Translations under genes and position numbers: made by a program | Notes under the pieces: generated by a model | The model's database searches: none | Seen by the model: only the letters and a program-made list of their open reading frames with translations | What the model was told of the DNA's origin: nothing | Assembly: GCA_965208395.1 (NCBI GenBank) | Contig: CBDBON010000003.1 | Location: forward strand, 744,001 to 808,000 | DNA: 64,000 bases | Direction of reading: 5' to 3' | Source: CBDBON01 sp965208395 | GTDB lineage: Bacteria > Chloroflexota > Dehalococcoidia > Lucifugimonadales > CBDBON01 | Shown here: piece after piece, positions 35,176 to 43,342 of the stretch | Numbering within the stretch: the stretch's first letter is position 1 | Layout of the letters: each line of letters begins with the position of its first letter

Positions 35176-35204
35176 GTCCGTTCGCCCTGAGCCTGTCGAA
35201 GGGC
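35176..35204. repeat. Dispersed palindromic repeat, copy 2
   Basis: Core TTCGCCCTGAGCCTGTCGAA followed by GGGC, with flanking GTCCG shared with the 7.9-kb copy. The ends GCCCT and AGGGC are complementary. Confidence 0.75.
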
Positions 35205-35215
35205 ACGCCCCAACC

Positions 35216-35242
35216 CCGTTCATCCTGAGCCTGTCGAAGGAC
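35216..35242. repeat. Dispersed palindromic repeat, copy 3
   Basis: GTTCATCCTGAGCCTGTCGA followed by AGGAC; same core and orientation as copy 2, 11 bp away. Confidence 0.7.
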
Positions 35243-35377
35243 GCCCCCTCAAGTCTGAACACCCCCCTGCGAGCCTTCTCTTCCAGCGCCGTACGCTCGG
35301 CTGGGCCGATTGACCTTGGTATGCGCTGTCGATAACATCGCCGCGGTCTGGACTTCCACAAATGGAGGAGATCGAAG

Positions 35378-36136
35378 ATGGGTAGACTCGACGGAAAGGT
35401 GACGCTGATATCCGGCGGGGCAAGGGGCCAGGGAGAGTGCGAGGCGAGGCTGTTCGCAAGGGAGGGCTCCTCGGTCGTGTTCGGGGACATCCTCGACGAG
35501 GAAGGCCGCCAGGTCCAGGCTGCGATCGTCTCCAGCGGCGGTACAGCCCTGTACGTCCACCTCGACGTCACCAGCGAGCGGGACTGGGAATCGGCGGTGG
35601 ATGTGGCGGAGCGGCGGTTCGGCAGGCTCGACATCCTCGTCAACAACGCTGGCGTCTCGCTCAGGCATCATGAGCTGGAGCTGACTCGGGAGGACTGGGA
35701 TCGCACGATGTCGGTGAACTGCACAGGGGTGTTCCTGGGAACGAAGTGCGCCGTCCCCGCTATGAAGAGAGCGGGAGGCGGGTCCATCGTCAACATATCC
35801 TCCATCGCCGGGATCGTTGGACGTCCCCTGGTGTCTCCGGCCTACGCGGCCTCCAAGGGTGCGGTCACGGTGTTCACCAAGCTGGTAGCGGCGCGCTTCG
35901 CCGAGTACGGGATCCGCTGCAACTCGATACACCCGGGACCGATCGATACGGACATGATCCGTTCGCCTGACAACGAGGTGCCGCCGGAGGCCAGGGCAGT
36001 GAGCGTCCCACTGGGGCGCCTGGGACAGTCGGAGGACGTCGCCTTCGGAGCCCTCTATCTCGCCTCCGACGAGTCGTCCTTCGTCACCGCGGCAGAGCTC
36101 GTCATCGACGGCGGGGTCACCGGCATCAGGCCGTGA
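35378..36136 (+). CDS. Short-chain dehydrogenase/reductase (FabG-like)
   Basis: A 252-residue classical SDR. NAD(P) loop ISGGARGQGE, VHLDVTSERDW, NNAG, catalytic Ser in NISSIAG, and YAASK with the catalytic Tyr/Lys; the tail AAELVIDGGVTG is typical. An acidic residue after strand 2 (FGDILDE) favours NAD. ATG 35378 follows GAGGAGATCGAAG. Many such proteins oxidise secondary alcohols; the substrate is unknown. It is unrelated in direction to the RecQ module that follows. Confidence 0.92.
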   Translation: MGRLDGKVTLISGGARGQGECEARLFAREGSSVVFGDILDEEGRQVQAAIVSSGGTALYVHLDVTSERDWESAVDVAERRFGRLDILVNNAGVSLRHHELELTREDWDRTMSVNCTGVFLGTKCAVPAMKRAGGGSIVNISSIAGIVGRPLVSPAYAASKGAVTVFTKLVAARFAEYGIRCNSIHPGPIDTDMIRSPDNEVPPEARAVSVPLGRLGQSEDVAFGALYLASDESSFVTAAELVIDGGVTGIRP

Positions 36137-36211
36137 ACACCTGTCTTATCTCCCGTAAGTCCGGAACTGTATGGTCAGCCCCGCCGTCGACCGCCAAACC
36201 ATTCCCAAGCA

Positions 36212-36745
36212 TTATCGAACACTGAGAAGTATCAAGACTGCCAGGAGAACCAGTCCCGCTAGGCTTAACAGCCCTAGGGCTCCAATCCACTTGAATACCC
36301 TGACATCTTTCGCGTGGCGCTCCGCCTGCCGAGCCTCCTGCTCCGTCATTTGCTGCCGGATAGTTTCTTGGCTCGTGTTTATCGATTGCCTGATAGTCTC
36401 AGCCCGTTGGGACACCGACTCGGTGAGTCTGGTTGAGCTATCTTCGATCGCCGCTTTAATCGACGTGTCTGCTTCCTGAATGGCGGACGTGATGACCGCG
36501 GGTTCTAGGCGCATCATGACGTCGGTAGCTCGCTCCAATGCCTTCACCGTCAGGTCGAGTGACTCTTGCGCCGCCCGGGCCGATGCCGTCAATTCCGACA
36601 CGCGGGAGCTAGTTTGGGCAAGTTGACCATTTGCATCGCGTAGAGATTCCTCAAGGCCCTCGACTTCATGGAGTCTCGCTTGTAGGCTGGCTAGCTCTAC
36701 CATGGCCGTATCAAGTTTGCCCCGCAGGTCGTCGGACAAGGTCAT
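36212..36745 (-). CDS. Membrane-anchored coiled-coil protein, partner of the RecQ-nuclease fusion
   Basis: A 177-residue protein with no recognised domain. Residues about 1-140 are almost continuous heptad-rich helix (LDTAMVELASLQARLHEVEG, later SINTSQETIRQQMTEQEARQ); about 150-175 form one strongly hydrophobic helix (WIGALGLLSLAGLVLLAVLI) with a two-residue tail, so it is tail-anchored with a cytoplasmic coiled coil. ATG 36745 overlaps the helicase TGA as ATGA, and GGGAGG lies eight bases upstream. Tight coupling implies that the two proteins work together, perhaps tethering the helicase or acting as a membrane effector. Function inferred from context only. Confidence 0.75.
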   Translation of the reverse strand: MTLSDDLRGKLDTAMVELASLQARLHEVEGLEESLRDANGQLAQTSSRVSELTASARAAQESLDLTVKALERATDVMMRLEPAVITSAIQEADTSIKAAIEDSSTRLTESVSQRAETIRQSINTSQETIRQQMTEQEARQAERHAKDVRVFKWIGALGLLSLAGLVLLAVLILLSVR

Positions 36746-39700
36746 TCTTTGCATCCTCCCAACAGCTTCACTACATCCGGATGGTCGTATCGCTGGACGA
36801 TCTTTTCCGTGACATCAGTCAAGTGGTCAACGCCCTTGCCTATCTCGTAGACATCGAGAATAACCCTTACGTCATCTTGGATTTCGGGTTGTAGTTCAGG
36901 CAACCGTTGTTCAGTGACTTCGGCGCAGAAAGCAAACTCAAGGCCAGCGTCTCCCGCATCACACAAAGCTTTTGCCAGAGGGACTCCCAACTCAACCGCA
37001 CGCACAGGAATCTGGGCAAGGTCGTACAACTTGTTGAGCATTTCCCTAGTATCACGCTCGGGGATACCCTTTTTCGCACACTCCTTGACTGCCGTCTCGA
37101 TGCCGTCCGTGGTTACCCTGTCGTTATGATCGCGGCACATAGCCTCTGCCGCTGCTCGGACAAAGAGGAGGCCAGGATGGTCCGCAGCGGACTCCAATGC
37201 CCGAATGCACAGCCCTCGCAGCTCACCTGCATCCATCGGAGTCTGCACGGCCTCGATTAGCTCCCACCACTCTGCAAGTCGGACATCTCGCTGCTCCAAG
37301 AGCCGCCCGATTCGCTCGGCCCCCAAGCCCTCTTGGAGGTAGTCCATCAGACGCGTCCTGATTTCGGCATCGCTCTGGGCCGACCGAGCCAGCAACACCG
37401 ATTCCTGGGTCGCGCGTCTGCGTGACCGTTCGATCACGTCATACGTGAACCCTATCAACAGACTGGCCAGCGCGAGGGCGTCGCTGTGCGGCCCTCTTGT
37501 GACTATTGCATCCAGTTTCTCCCTAAACTCGTTGCTTCTGTGCGGTTGGGCTGCCTGGACGTAATCGAGCAGCTTCTGACGACAGCGCTCGAAGTTGAAG
37601 GGCTCGGTTTGGACCGTCAGGCGCCTCGACCCGAACTCCACCTCATAGTCACGCAGCACGCCCACCCTCAGTAGCCGAACAACGGCATGCTCCTTCCGGC
37701 GCTTGTCGTCATCGCCGTGATATGTCAGCTGGTACCGCTTAGGTGACGTCAGGTCATTGAACCCCCTGAGAACGTTCTCCACTACTTGGATCTCAGCCTC
37801 TGATCCGCTGAATGTCTTGAGATGGAACCACATGGCGCTAGTGACGTCGTCACCGATCGGCCGATCTCGGTCCGCTGCCCTGAAGCGTCTCTCCAGCTCG
37901 TCGAGGTCCACGTTCGGATCAATCAGACCATCCGAACGGCCTTCGTCATACTCCGTGAAGACGACTACACAGTGAGCGGGTTGTTGGTCGCGTCCCGCGC
38001 GTCCCGCTTCCTGATAGAAGCTCTCCAGCGAGTCCGGCATCCCGAAATGAACGATGTAGCGGATGTTCGGTTTATCTATGCCCATTCCGAAGGCTTTTGT
38101 CGCCACCAATATGGGCACTTCATTACCTTTGAATGCGGCCGCGTTCTCTTGCTTCTGGTGCTCCCAACTGGTGTCGCCATAGCCTCGAGGTGATCCGCCG
38201 GAATAGATGGCTGGGTGGACTCCGGTTGTCTTCCGTACCTCCTCGCTGGTGGGGATTAGTCCCGTAAGACGGGCGTTAACCGTACGGGTAAAGATAATTC
38301 CTGAGGCAGTTTCCCGACCATTGGGTCTGTAGAACTGTCCGCTACCCATGCCGAATCGGCTGGCCATTCCGTTCAAGACACCGCGCAATGAGGCCTGGGC
38401 TTCCTCCGCAACTGTCGCCCGTCTGATATCGAAGCTAAGCTCCTTACGATCGAACGATTCAGGTCGGATCAACGCGCTGTCGTCCGATTGATCGATTCCA
38501 AGATCAGTAAGCATATCCCTCAGCACCGCACGGGAAGCAGTCCCCGTTAGGGCGAGCAACGGTGGAGGGTTATCTGTCGAATCGGCGGCAAACCGCCGCA
38601 GATTGTTGGCGAGGTTGAGATACGCAGGTCTGAAGTCATGACCCCACTCGGAGACACAGTGGGCCTCGTCAATGACCGCCAAATTCACTAACGAGACTTC
38701 TCTAAGCGCTTGCATGGTGCCTCTGAATTCCGGAGTTTGAAGCCTTTCTGGCGAGTGCAAGACGAATTGGTACTCCCCACGCTCGATCTGCCTCAGCAGC
38801 CGGTCCCGCGCCGCTCGGCCGGCCACAGAGGACACGATTGGCACAGCACGGTCGATTCCATGAGCCTGTAAGCCTAGGACTTGGTCCTCGATGAGGGCGA
38901 CAATGGGATCTACCACGATCGTTATGCCGGGCATCAACAGACCGGCAAGTTGGTATACGATGCTCTTCCCCGCACCAGTTGGAAGGAGCACAACCGTATC
39001 CTTATGTTGGAGGGTGTTATAGACTGCCTCGCCCTGCTGTTCCCGGAAGTTGTACTTTCGGAAGATGGTGCGTAACAGTGTTGTGAGACTCGGCTCCGCC
39101 TGCTCAAAGCTATCTGTTGAAATGGGCTGGCGGACCCGTTCGAAGTGTTGCTCAACCCTCAGGCTCACCGGCAGGAACGCCGGACGAATGATGATGTCCC
39201 AAGCGTGGGACTCAATCTTGCTGAAGGGACTTGAGCCTCGCTGGACGAGTATGCTGATGCGGTCACCCTTAGCCTCGGGGCCATCGTCATCTTTCCATTC
39301 GCCGTCGGCGAAAACCCACGTGACCGGTGTCTCTTCGTCGTCCTTGACTGTACAACGCCTTGGGGCAGTACGCCCACCGTAGAGCAAGTCGAAGCAACTA
39401 AGGAGTCGAAGAGCGTCAAGCACTCCCGCCCTCTGGACCTCTCCGGTGCCCGAGAGATTGATCTCCCATTCGTTGTCCCCTAGCCAACCGGCATGGATAG
39501 CGCGGGCGATGGCAAATTGGATCTTGGAGGCGATGGAACAGTCGACGGCTAGTTTCGCGATGTGGCTCTTGGAACTGTCCACGTCAGGCAAGACGTCGGC
39601 CGCGTAGAATCTCTCCTTTATCTTGTTGAGTTGGGGTCCATCGCCCGCTCCTACTTCCGCATTGCTCACACGGATCACATCGATTCCCATGGAGCGCAAT

Positions 39701-40587
39701 TGCTTGTCACGTTGATCGTCTATCGCTCGAGATGCAATGTGTTCAGGGCCATCGATCTCTACTGCGAATGACTCTATCCCTGGACAGCAAACCAGGAAGT
39801 CGATTCGACGGTCAGCCCCGTGCTCCAAGCTGGCCGATTCGAGCAGTCTATCTAGTGGAGCCTGGGGCATGAACCAGTGTGCGGCATGCAACCCCAGATT
39901 GGAAGGGACCCACCCGGTCAAAAACTCTATCTCAGCGTCGCTCTGCAACAGGGAATGTTCTGACTCGGTATCGAGAATCCACACGTCTCTCCGAATCAGC
40001 TCCTTCCTGAGCTCACCGGCGGCGTCCTTCATGGTCACTTCCCGCGGGAACTGCCATCCGACCTCGACTTCGCCCTCGGCTAGGTCTGTTGCCTCCTTCA
40101 TCAGACCATGACAATTCAGGGCGGCGCGTTCGATTTCCAGTGTTGCCAGTGGCGCATATCCCCGCTGGAGAAGCTTTGCAAGCAACCCCGAGGCAAGCCG
40201 GGCATGCTCCGTAGTTTCCACGTGTCGGCGACCCCTGGATGTAAGGAGCAAGGTATGACTAAGCAGACGCTTGACGTCATTGGTTATGTCTGCCTGAGCG
40301 ATCAAAACGCCCGGGACAGAGCCTATAGGCGCGTACTCGTAGTTGAATGATCGTCGAGAGACGCCTTCAGTCCACTCAACCGGCACCGACGGGCCGTTCA
40401 CGACTTCCCCATGCCTAAAGTCCTCTTCGTTGTCGCGCGAACTTGCGCCCACATCGCGGGTACCGTTGCAGGATGGATAGGTTGGACAGCCCCAAAACTG
40501 ACTACCACGATTGCGCCCGCGCCTCGCAATTCTATACCTCATCGGCCGTCCGCATTTTGGACACGATGGAGGACGAACGTATGCCAT
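36742..40587 (-). CDS. Zinc finger-nuclease-RecQ-type helicase fusion
   Basis: A 1281-residue protein. Residues 9-42 are a topoisomerase-type C4 zinc finger (CPKCGRPM ... WGCPTYPSC). Residues about 255-310 resemble a DUF559/Vsr-like PD-(D/E)xK nuclease: RRIDFLV, FAVEIDGPEHIASRAIDD, QLRSMGIDVIRV. Residues about 515-900 are an SF2 RecQ-like core: PTGAGKSIVYQ (Walker A, about 540), VIDEAHCVSEWGHDFRP (about 640), TGTAS, ATKAFGMGIDKPNIR, QEAGRAGRDQ (about 862). The last 350 residues are helical and unrecognised, and there is no clear RQC or HRDC domain. ATG 40587 follows GAGG. The architecture differs from housekeeping RecQ and, with the coupled coiled-coil membrane protein, suggests phage or plasmid defence; that role is inference. 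Confidence 0.88.
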   Translation of the reverse strand: MAYVRPPSCPKCGRPMRYRIARRGRNRGSQFWGCPTYPSCNGTRDVGASSRDNEEDFRHGEVVNGPSVPVEWTEGVSRRSFNYEYAPIGSVPGVLIAQADITNDVKRLLSHTLLLTSRGRRHVETTEHARLASGLLAKLLQRGYAPLATLEIERAALNCHGLMKEATDLAEGEVEVGWQFPREVTMKDAAGELRKELIRRDVWILDTESEHSLLQSDAEIEFLTGWVPSNLGLHAAHWFMPQAPLDRLLESASLEHGADRRIDFLVCCPGIESFAVEIDGPEHIASRAIDDQRDKQLRSMGIDVIRVSNAEVGAGDGPQLNKIKERFYAADVLPDVDSSKSHIAKLAVDCSIASKIQFAIARAIHAGWLGDNEWEINLSGTGEVQRAGVLDALRLLSCFDLLYGGRTAPRRCTVKDDEETPVTWVFADGEWKDDDGPEAKGDRISILVQRGSSPFSKIESHAWDIIIRPAFLPVSLRVEQHFERVRQPISTDSFEQAEPSLTTLLRTIFRKYNFREQQGEAVYNTLQHKDTVVLLPTGAGKSIVYQLAGLLMPGITIVVDPIVALIEDQVLGLQAHGIDRAVPIVSSVAGRAARDRLLRQIERGEYQFVLHSPERLQTPEFRGTMQALREVSLVNLAVIDEAHCVSEWGHDFRPAYLNLANNLRRFAADSTDNPPPLLALTGTASRAVLRDMLTDLGIDQSDDSALIRPESFDRKELSFDIRRATVAEEAQASLRGVLNGMASRFGMGSGQFYRPNGRETASGIIFTRTVNARLTGLIPTSEEVRKTTGVHPAIYSGGSPRGYGDTSWEHQKQENAAAFKGNEVPILVATKAFGMGIDKPNIRYIVHFGMPDSLESFYQEAGRAGRDQQPAHCVVVFTEYDEGRSDGLIDPNVDLDELERRFRAADRDRPIGDDVTSAMWFHLKTFSGSEAEIQVVENVLRGFNDLTSPKRYQLTYHGDDDKRRKEHAVVRLLRVGVLRDYEVEFGSRRLTVQTEPFNFERCRQKLLDYVQAAQPHRSNEFREKLDAIVTRGPHSDALALASLLIGFTYDVIERSRRRATQESVLLARSAQSDAEIRTRLMDYLQEGLGAERIGRLLEQRDVRLAEWWELIEAVQTPMDAGELRGLCIRALESAADHPGLLFVRAAAEAMCRDHNDRVTTDGIETAVKECAKKGIPERDTREMLNKLYDLAQIPVRAVELGVPLAKALCDAGDAGLEFAFCAEVTEQRLPELQPEIQDDVRVILDVYEIGKGVDHLTDVTEKIVQRYDHPDVVKLLGGCKE

Positions 40588-41107
40588 GTGTTGTCCTCTG
40601 ACAACGATTCAGGCAGCTGGAGGACCGATTCTACGATATCCTAACAGACCAAGGGATAAGCATTCTGCAACTAGGATTGCCAGTTCGTGAGCGACAGGGT
40701 GCCGTCGAAACTCTTGCTGAGGCCCGTTGCAGTGAGGAAGCCGTTTCCCTCGTCAGTGGGGATGGGTCGTGGGCTTGGTGGTGACCATCGTCTGCGCAGC
40801 GGAGTTGGCCCGCCTAGGCGGGTCAATGGTGTCGAGACCCGGCCGTCCAAAGAGGTTGAGTCGAAACCTCCTAGGACTCTTCAGACGATCCGGCAACCAC
40901 TCCCTCACTCCAGTGAGGTGATCTGCACGACCGACCTTATCTTTGCCGAAGCGATGACTCCAGAGCAGGCGGAACAGGAAGAGCATATGCGGGGAGGAGC
41001 AAAGGGCCAATACACGGGTGCGGATGCACGGCTTTGGCCCCTTCAACCTTGATGGTGGATGGCTGATGACTCTATCCGTCGTCGATCTGAACAGAGGAGA
41101 CTGAGCT
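40588..41107. other. Non-coding stretch upstream of the RecQ module
   Basis: About 520 bp without a convincing gene. Open frames on both strands (40687-41052 plus, 40753-41127 minus) have no recognisable domain and poor codon character. It could hold the module's promoter or an insertion boundary, but I see no clear direct repeat. Confidence 0.5.
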
Positions 41108-41584
41108 ATGCAGAAGATTGTCACCAACCTGTGGTTTGACGGCCGGGTCGAGGAGGCGGTCGACCTCTATACGTCTTGCTTCGAAGATGCGCGTGTGACC
41201 CGCATCACACGCTACGGTGAGGCAGGCATTGGCGAGGCTGGCGACATCATGACCGCCGAGTTCGAGTTGGCGGGGCAGGAGTTCTGCATCATCAATGGCG
41301 GTCCCCACTTCACCCATAGCCCGGCGATATCGCTCGCGGTCAACTGTGTCGACCAGGACGAGGTGGACGCGCTATGGGAACGCCTGACGTCCGATGGCGG
41401 CGAGGAGAGTCGATGTGGCTGGCTCGTCGATCGATTCGGCGTCTCCTGGCAGATCGTGCCAATAGCCTTGGGTGAAATGATGGGGAGCGATGATGCGGCG
41501 GCGGTGGAACGCGTCACTGAGGCGTTCATGAAGATGAACAAGCTGGACATCGTCGAGTTGGAGAAGGCGTTCCGCAATGAGTAA
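41108..41584 (+). CDS. VOC-family (PhnB-like) protein
   Basis: A 158-residue PhnB/3-demethylubiquinone-methyltransferase-like VOC protein: MQKIVTNLWFDGRVEEAVDLY, FELAGQEFCIINGGPHF, SLAVNCVDQDEVDALWERL, CGWLVDRFGVSWQIVP and the tail LDIVELEKAFRNE. ATG 41108 follows GAGGAG. It is fused by overlap to a truncated DUF1801 frame, and its last codons recur as a relic at 44444-44515. Activity unknown. Confidence 0.9.
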   Translation: MQKIVTNLWFDGRVEEAVDLYTSCFEDARVTRITRYGEAGIGEAGDIMTAEFELAGQEFCIINGGPHFTHSPAISLAVNCVDQDEVDALWERLTSDGGEESRCGWLVDRFGVSWQIVPIALGEMMGSDDAAAVERVTEAFMKMNKLDIVELEKAFRNE

Positions 41585-41708
41585 ACCCGATCCCAGTCGT
41601 CACGCCCCCCAGGAAGTCGACGAATACCTTGCAGCGCAAGCGCCCGAATATCGGGCCACTCTTGAGCGGCTGCGTGCCATTATGAGTACCGCGGCCCCTG
41701 GCTCCTGA
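41577..41708 (+). pseudogene. Truncated DUF1801-like protein
   Basis: Only 43 codons: MSKPDPSRHAPQEVDEYL and AAQAPEYRATLERLRAIM, then a stop at 41706. This equals the N-terminus of DUF1801/YdhG-type proteins (usually about 120-140 residues); the SYGMP-containing remainder is missing. It overlaps the VOC gene end by 8 nt, as expected of an operon partner that has lost its 3' part. Confidence 0.65.
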
Positions 41709-41826
41709 AAGGGCGGAGCTCAGTCGCACGCCATCGCTGAGGAGTTCGAGCCTCGGCAGGTCTTAGCTATGAGCATGGTGGGCCTGCCAAGACTGAATTG
41801 CGAACCGGCACTGTCAGTTCGACTAG

Positions 41827-41886
41827 TTGACAGCTCCAGAGCCGGTAGCGTAGAATCGCCCGTTCCGCAAGCGATACCTAGTATCG
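41827..41886 (+). promoter_or_regulatory. Promoter and palindromic operator of the CobW-WD40 operon
   Basis: TTGACA (41827-41832) and TAGAAT (41851-41856) are 18 bp apart, a near-consensus sigma70 promoter. CGATAC-CTA-GTATCG (41872-41886) lies just after the expected start point, a typical repressor position, and contains the 12-mer also found at 28484-28495. The regulator is unknown; a metal sensor is the natural guess for a CobW gene. Confidence 0.65.
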
Positions 41887-41914
41887 ATAAAGATTGCTTG
41901 AAGGAGGATTCTAT

Positions 41915-43342
41915 ATGAACACGCAGGACAGGGTACCCGTAACCATCCTCACTGGCTTCCTCGGCTCTGGCAAGACGACCCTACTCAACCGAATCTTGAC
42001 TGAAGAGCACGGCAGGCGCATCGCCGTGATTGAGAACGAGTTTGGGGAGGTCGGCATCGATCAGGCGCTCGTCATAAACGCTGACGAGGAGGTCTTTGAG
42101 ATGTCGAACGGCTGCATCTGCTGCACCGTGCGCGGAGACCTGATTCGGGTGCTCAACAATCTCAATAAGCGCCGCGACAAATTCGACTATGTATTGGTTG
42201 AAACCACAGGGCTCGCCGATCCCGGTCCAGTCGCTCAGACATTCTTCATGGACGACGACCTTAGCGTTGAATACGCGCTTGACGGGATAGTCACGCTTGT
42301 TGATGCAGCCCACATTGAGCAGCAGCTCGGCAGAAGCGACGAAAGCACGGAGCAAATCGCGTTCGCAGACGTTCTCGTCCTCAATAAGACGGACCTCGTC
42401 AACGACGATGCCCTTGACAATCTGGAGTCGCGGCTCCGAGATATGAACCGAATGGCGCGAGTCGTGCGCAGCGAGCGAGCGAACATACCCGTCGATACTG
42501 TACTGGAGCTCGGCGCCTTCGACCTGGACCAGGTGCTCGAGCGGCGTCCCACCTTCCTCGAGCCGGAGTATCCCTTCGAATGGACTGGGGTCTATTCGCT
42601 CGGTACCGGCCGCTACGAACTAAGCCTTGCCGATGGCCCTGATCCGTCGATGTCGCTCGTTGCCGTGCCCGGCCAGGGCACGGATGACGCTGCCCTCCGG
42701 GAGAGCGCAGAGTGGTGTGTGCGGGAGTATGCCGAACCTGCGGAGATCATTCATCCAGGAGAAGAGATTAAGGTTGGAAAGCATGTGAACCTCCAGCTCG
42801 ATTCCTCAGGGCGCAAGTCGTTCTTCTTCGAGGTCGATACGCCGGGTCGGGTTGGTCTCTTTACCCAGCACCTCAAAGAGGAGTTCGATATCCAACTGAG
42901 GAACGCAGATGGAGAGGCTTTCAAACTAGGGGGCAACTTCTGCGCTGAGCCTGACTGCACAGAAACAGAGACAGACACAAAACGAATCAAGGGAGCGTCG
43001 GTCCCCGCCGAAGCCGAGCGAACCTGGGTCGCTCAGCACGAGCACGATGACGAGGTAGGGTCGATCGCGATCGAGACATACGGCGACGTCGATCCCGAGA
43101 GGATCAACGACTGGCTTGCAGAACTGCTTGCGGAGAACGGGGTGGACATCTTCCGAATGAAGGGCTTCCTCAGCGTCGCCGGGGAGTCGCGTCGTTTCGT
43201 CTTCCAGGGAGTTCACATGCTCTTTGATGGCCAGCCGGATCGCGAATGGGGAGACGAACCCCGCCGCAATCAGCTCGTCTTCATCGGACGCAACCTCGAC
43301 GAGCAGGGCATTCGGGAGGGGTTCGAAGGATGTTTAAGTTAA
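41915..43342 (+). CDS. CobW/COG0523 G3E-family GTPase (metallochaperone)
   Basis: A 475-residue P-loop GTPase: ILTGFLGSGKTTLLNRIL (Walker A), ENEFGEVGID, the metal-binding GCICCTVRGDL (C-x-C-C), ETTGLADPGP, LNKTDLVN (guanine specificity), then the CobW C-terminal domain (LLAENGVDIFRMKGFLSV) with an insertion containing CAEPDC, Thr/Glu-rich sequence and HEHDDE, possibly a further metal site. COG0523 proteins deliver Zn2+, Co2+ or other metals to enzymes. ATG 41915 follows AAGGAGG; a start at 41894 would read through it. It overlaps the WD40 gene by 13 nt. The operator suggests metal-responsive control. The metal is not determined. Confidence 0.92.
   Translation: MNTQDRVPVTILTGFLGSGKTTLLNRILTEEHGRRIAVIENEFGEVGIDQALVINADEEVFEMSNGCICCTVRGDLIRVLNNLNKRRDKFDYVLVETTGLADPGPVAQTFFMDDDLSVEYALDGIVTLVDAAHIEQQLGRSDESTEQIAFADVLVLNKTDLVNDDALDNLESRLRDMNRMARVVRSERANIPVDTVLELGAFDLDQVLERRPTFLEPEYPFEWTGVYSLGTGRYELSLADGPDPSMSLVAVPGQGTDDAALRESAEWCVREYAEPAEIIHPGEEIKVGKHVNLQLDSSGRKSFFFEVDTPGRVGLFTQHLKEEFDIQLRNADGEAFKLGGNFCAEPDCTETETDTKRIKGASVPAEAERTWVAQHEHDDEVGSIAIETYGDVDPERINDWLAELLAENGVDIFRMKGFLSVAGESRRFVFQGVHMLFDGQPDREWGDEPRRNQLVFIGRNLDEQGIREGFEGCLS

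Larger units (their letters stand above)
35052..35377. other. Intergenic region with two repeat copies
   Basis: About 325 bp between the divergent LLM and SDR genes. Two copies of the dispersed repeat (35176-35204, 35216-35242) lie here in the same orientation. Nothing coding is seen. Confidence 0.6.

Noticed and set aside
40687..41052. 121-codon plus-strand gene upstream of the VOC gene
   Set aside because: No domain, no ribosome site and a composition unlike neighbouring genes.
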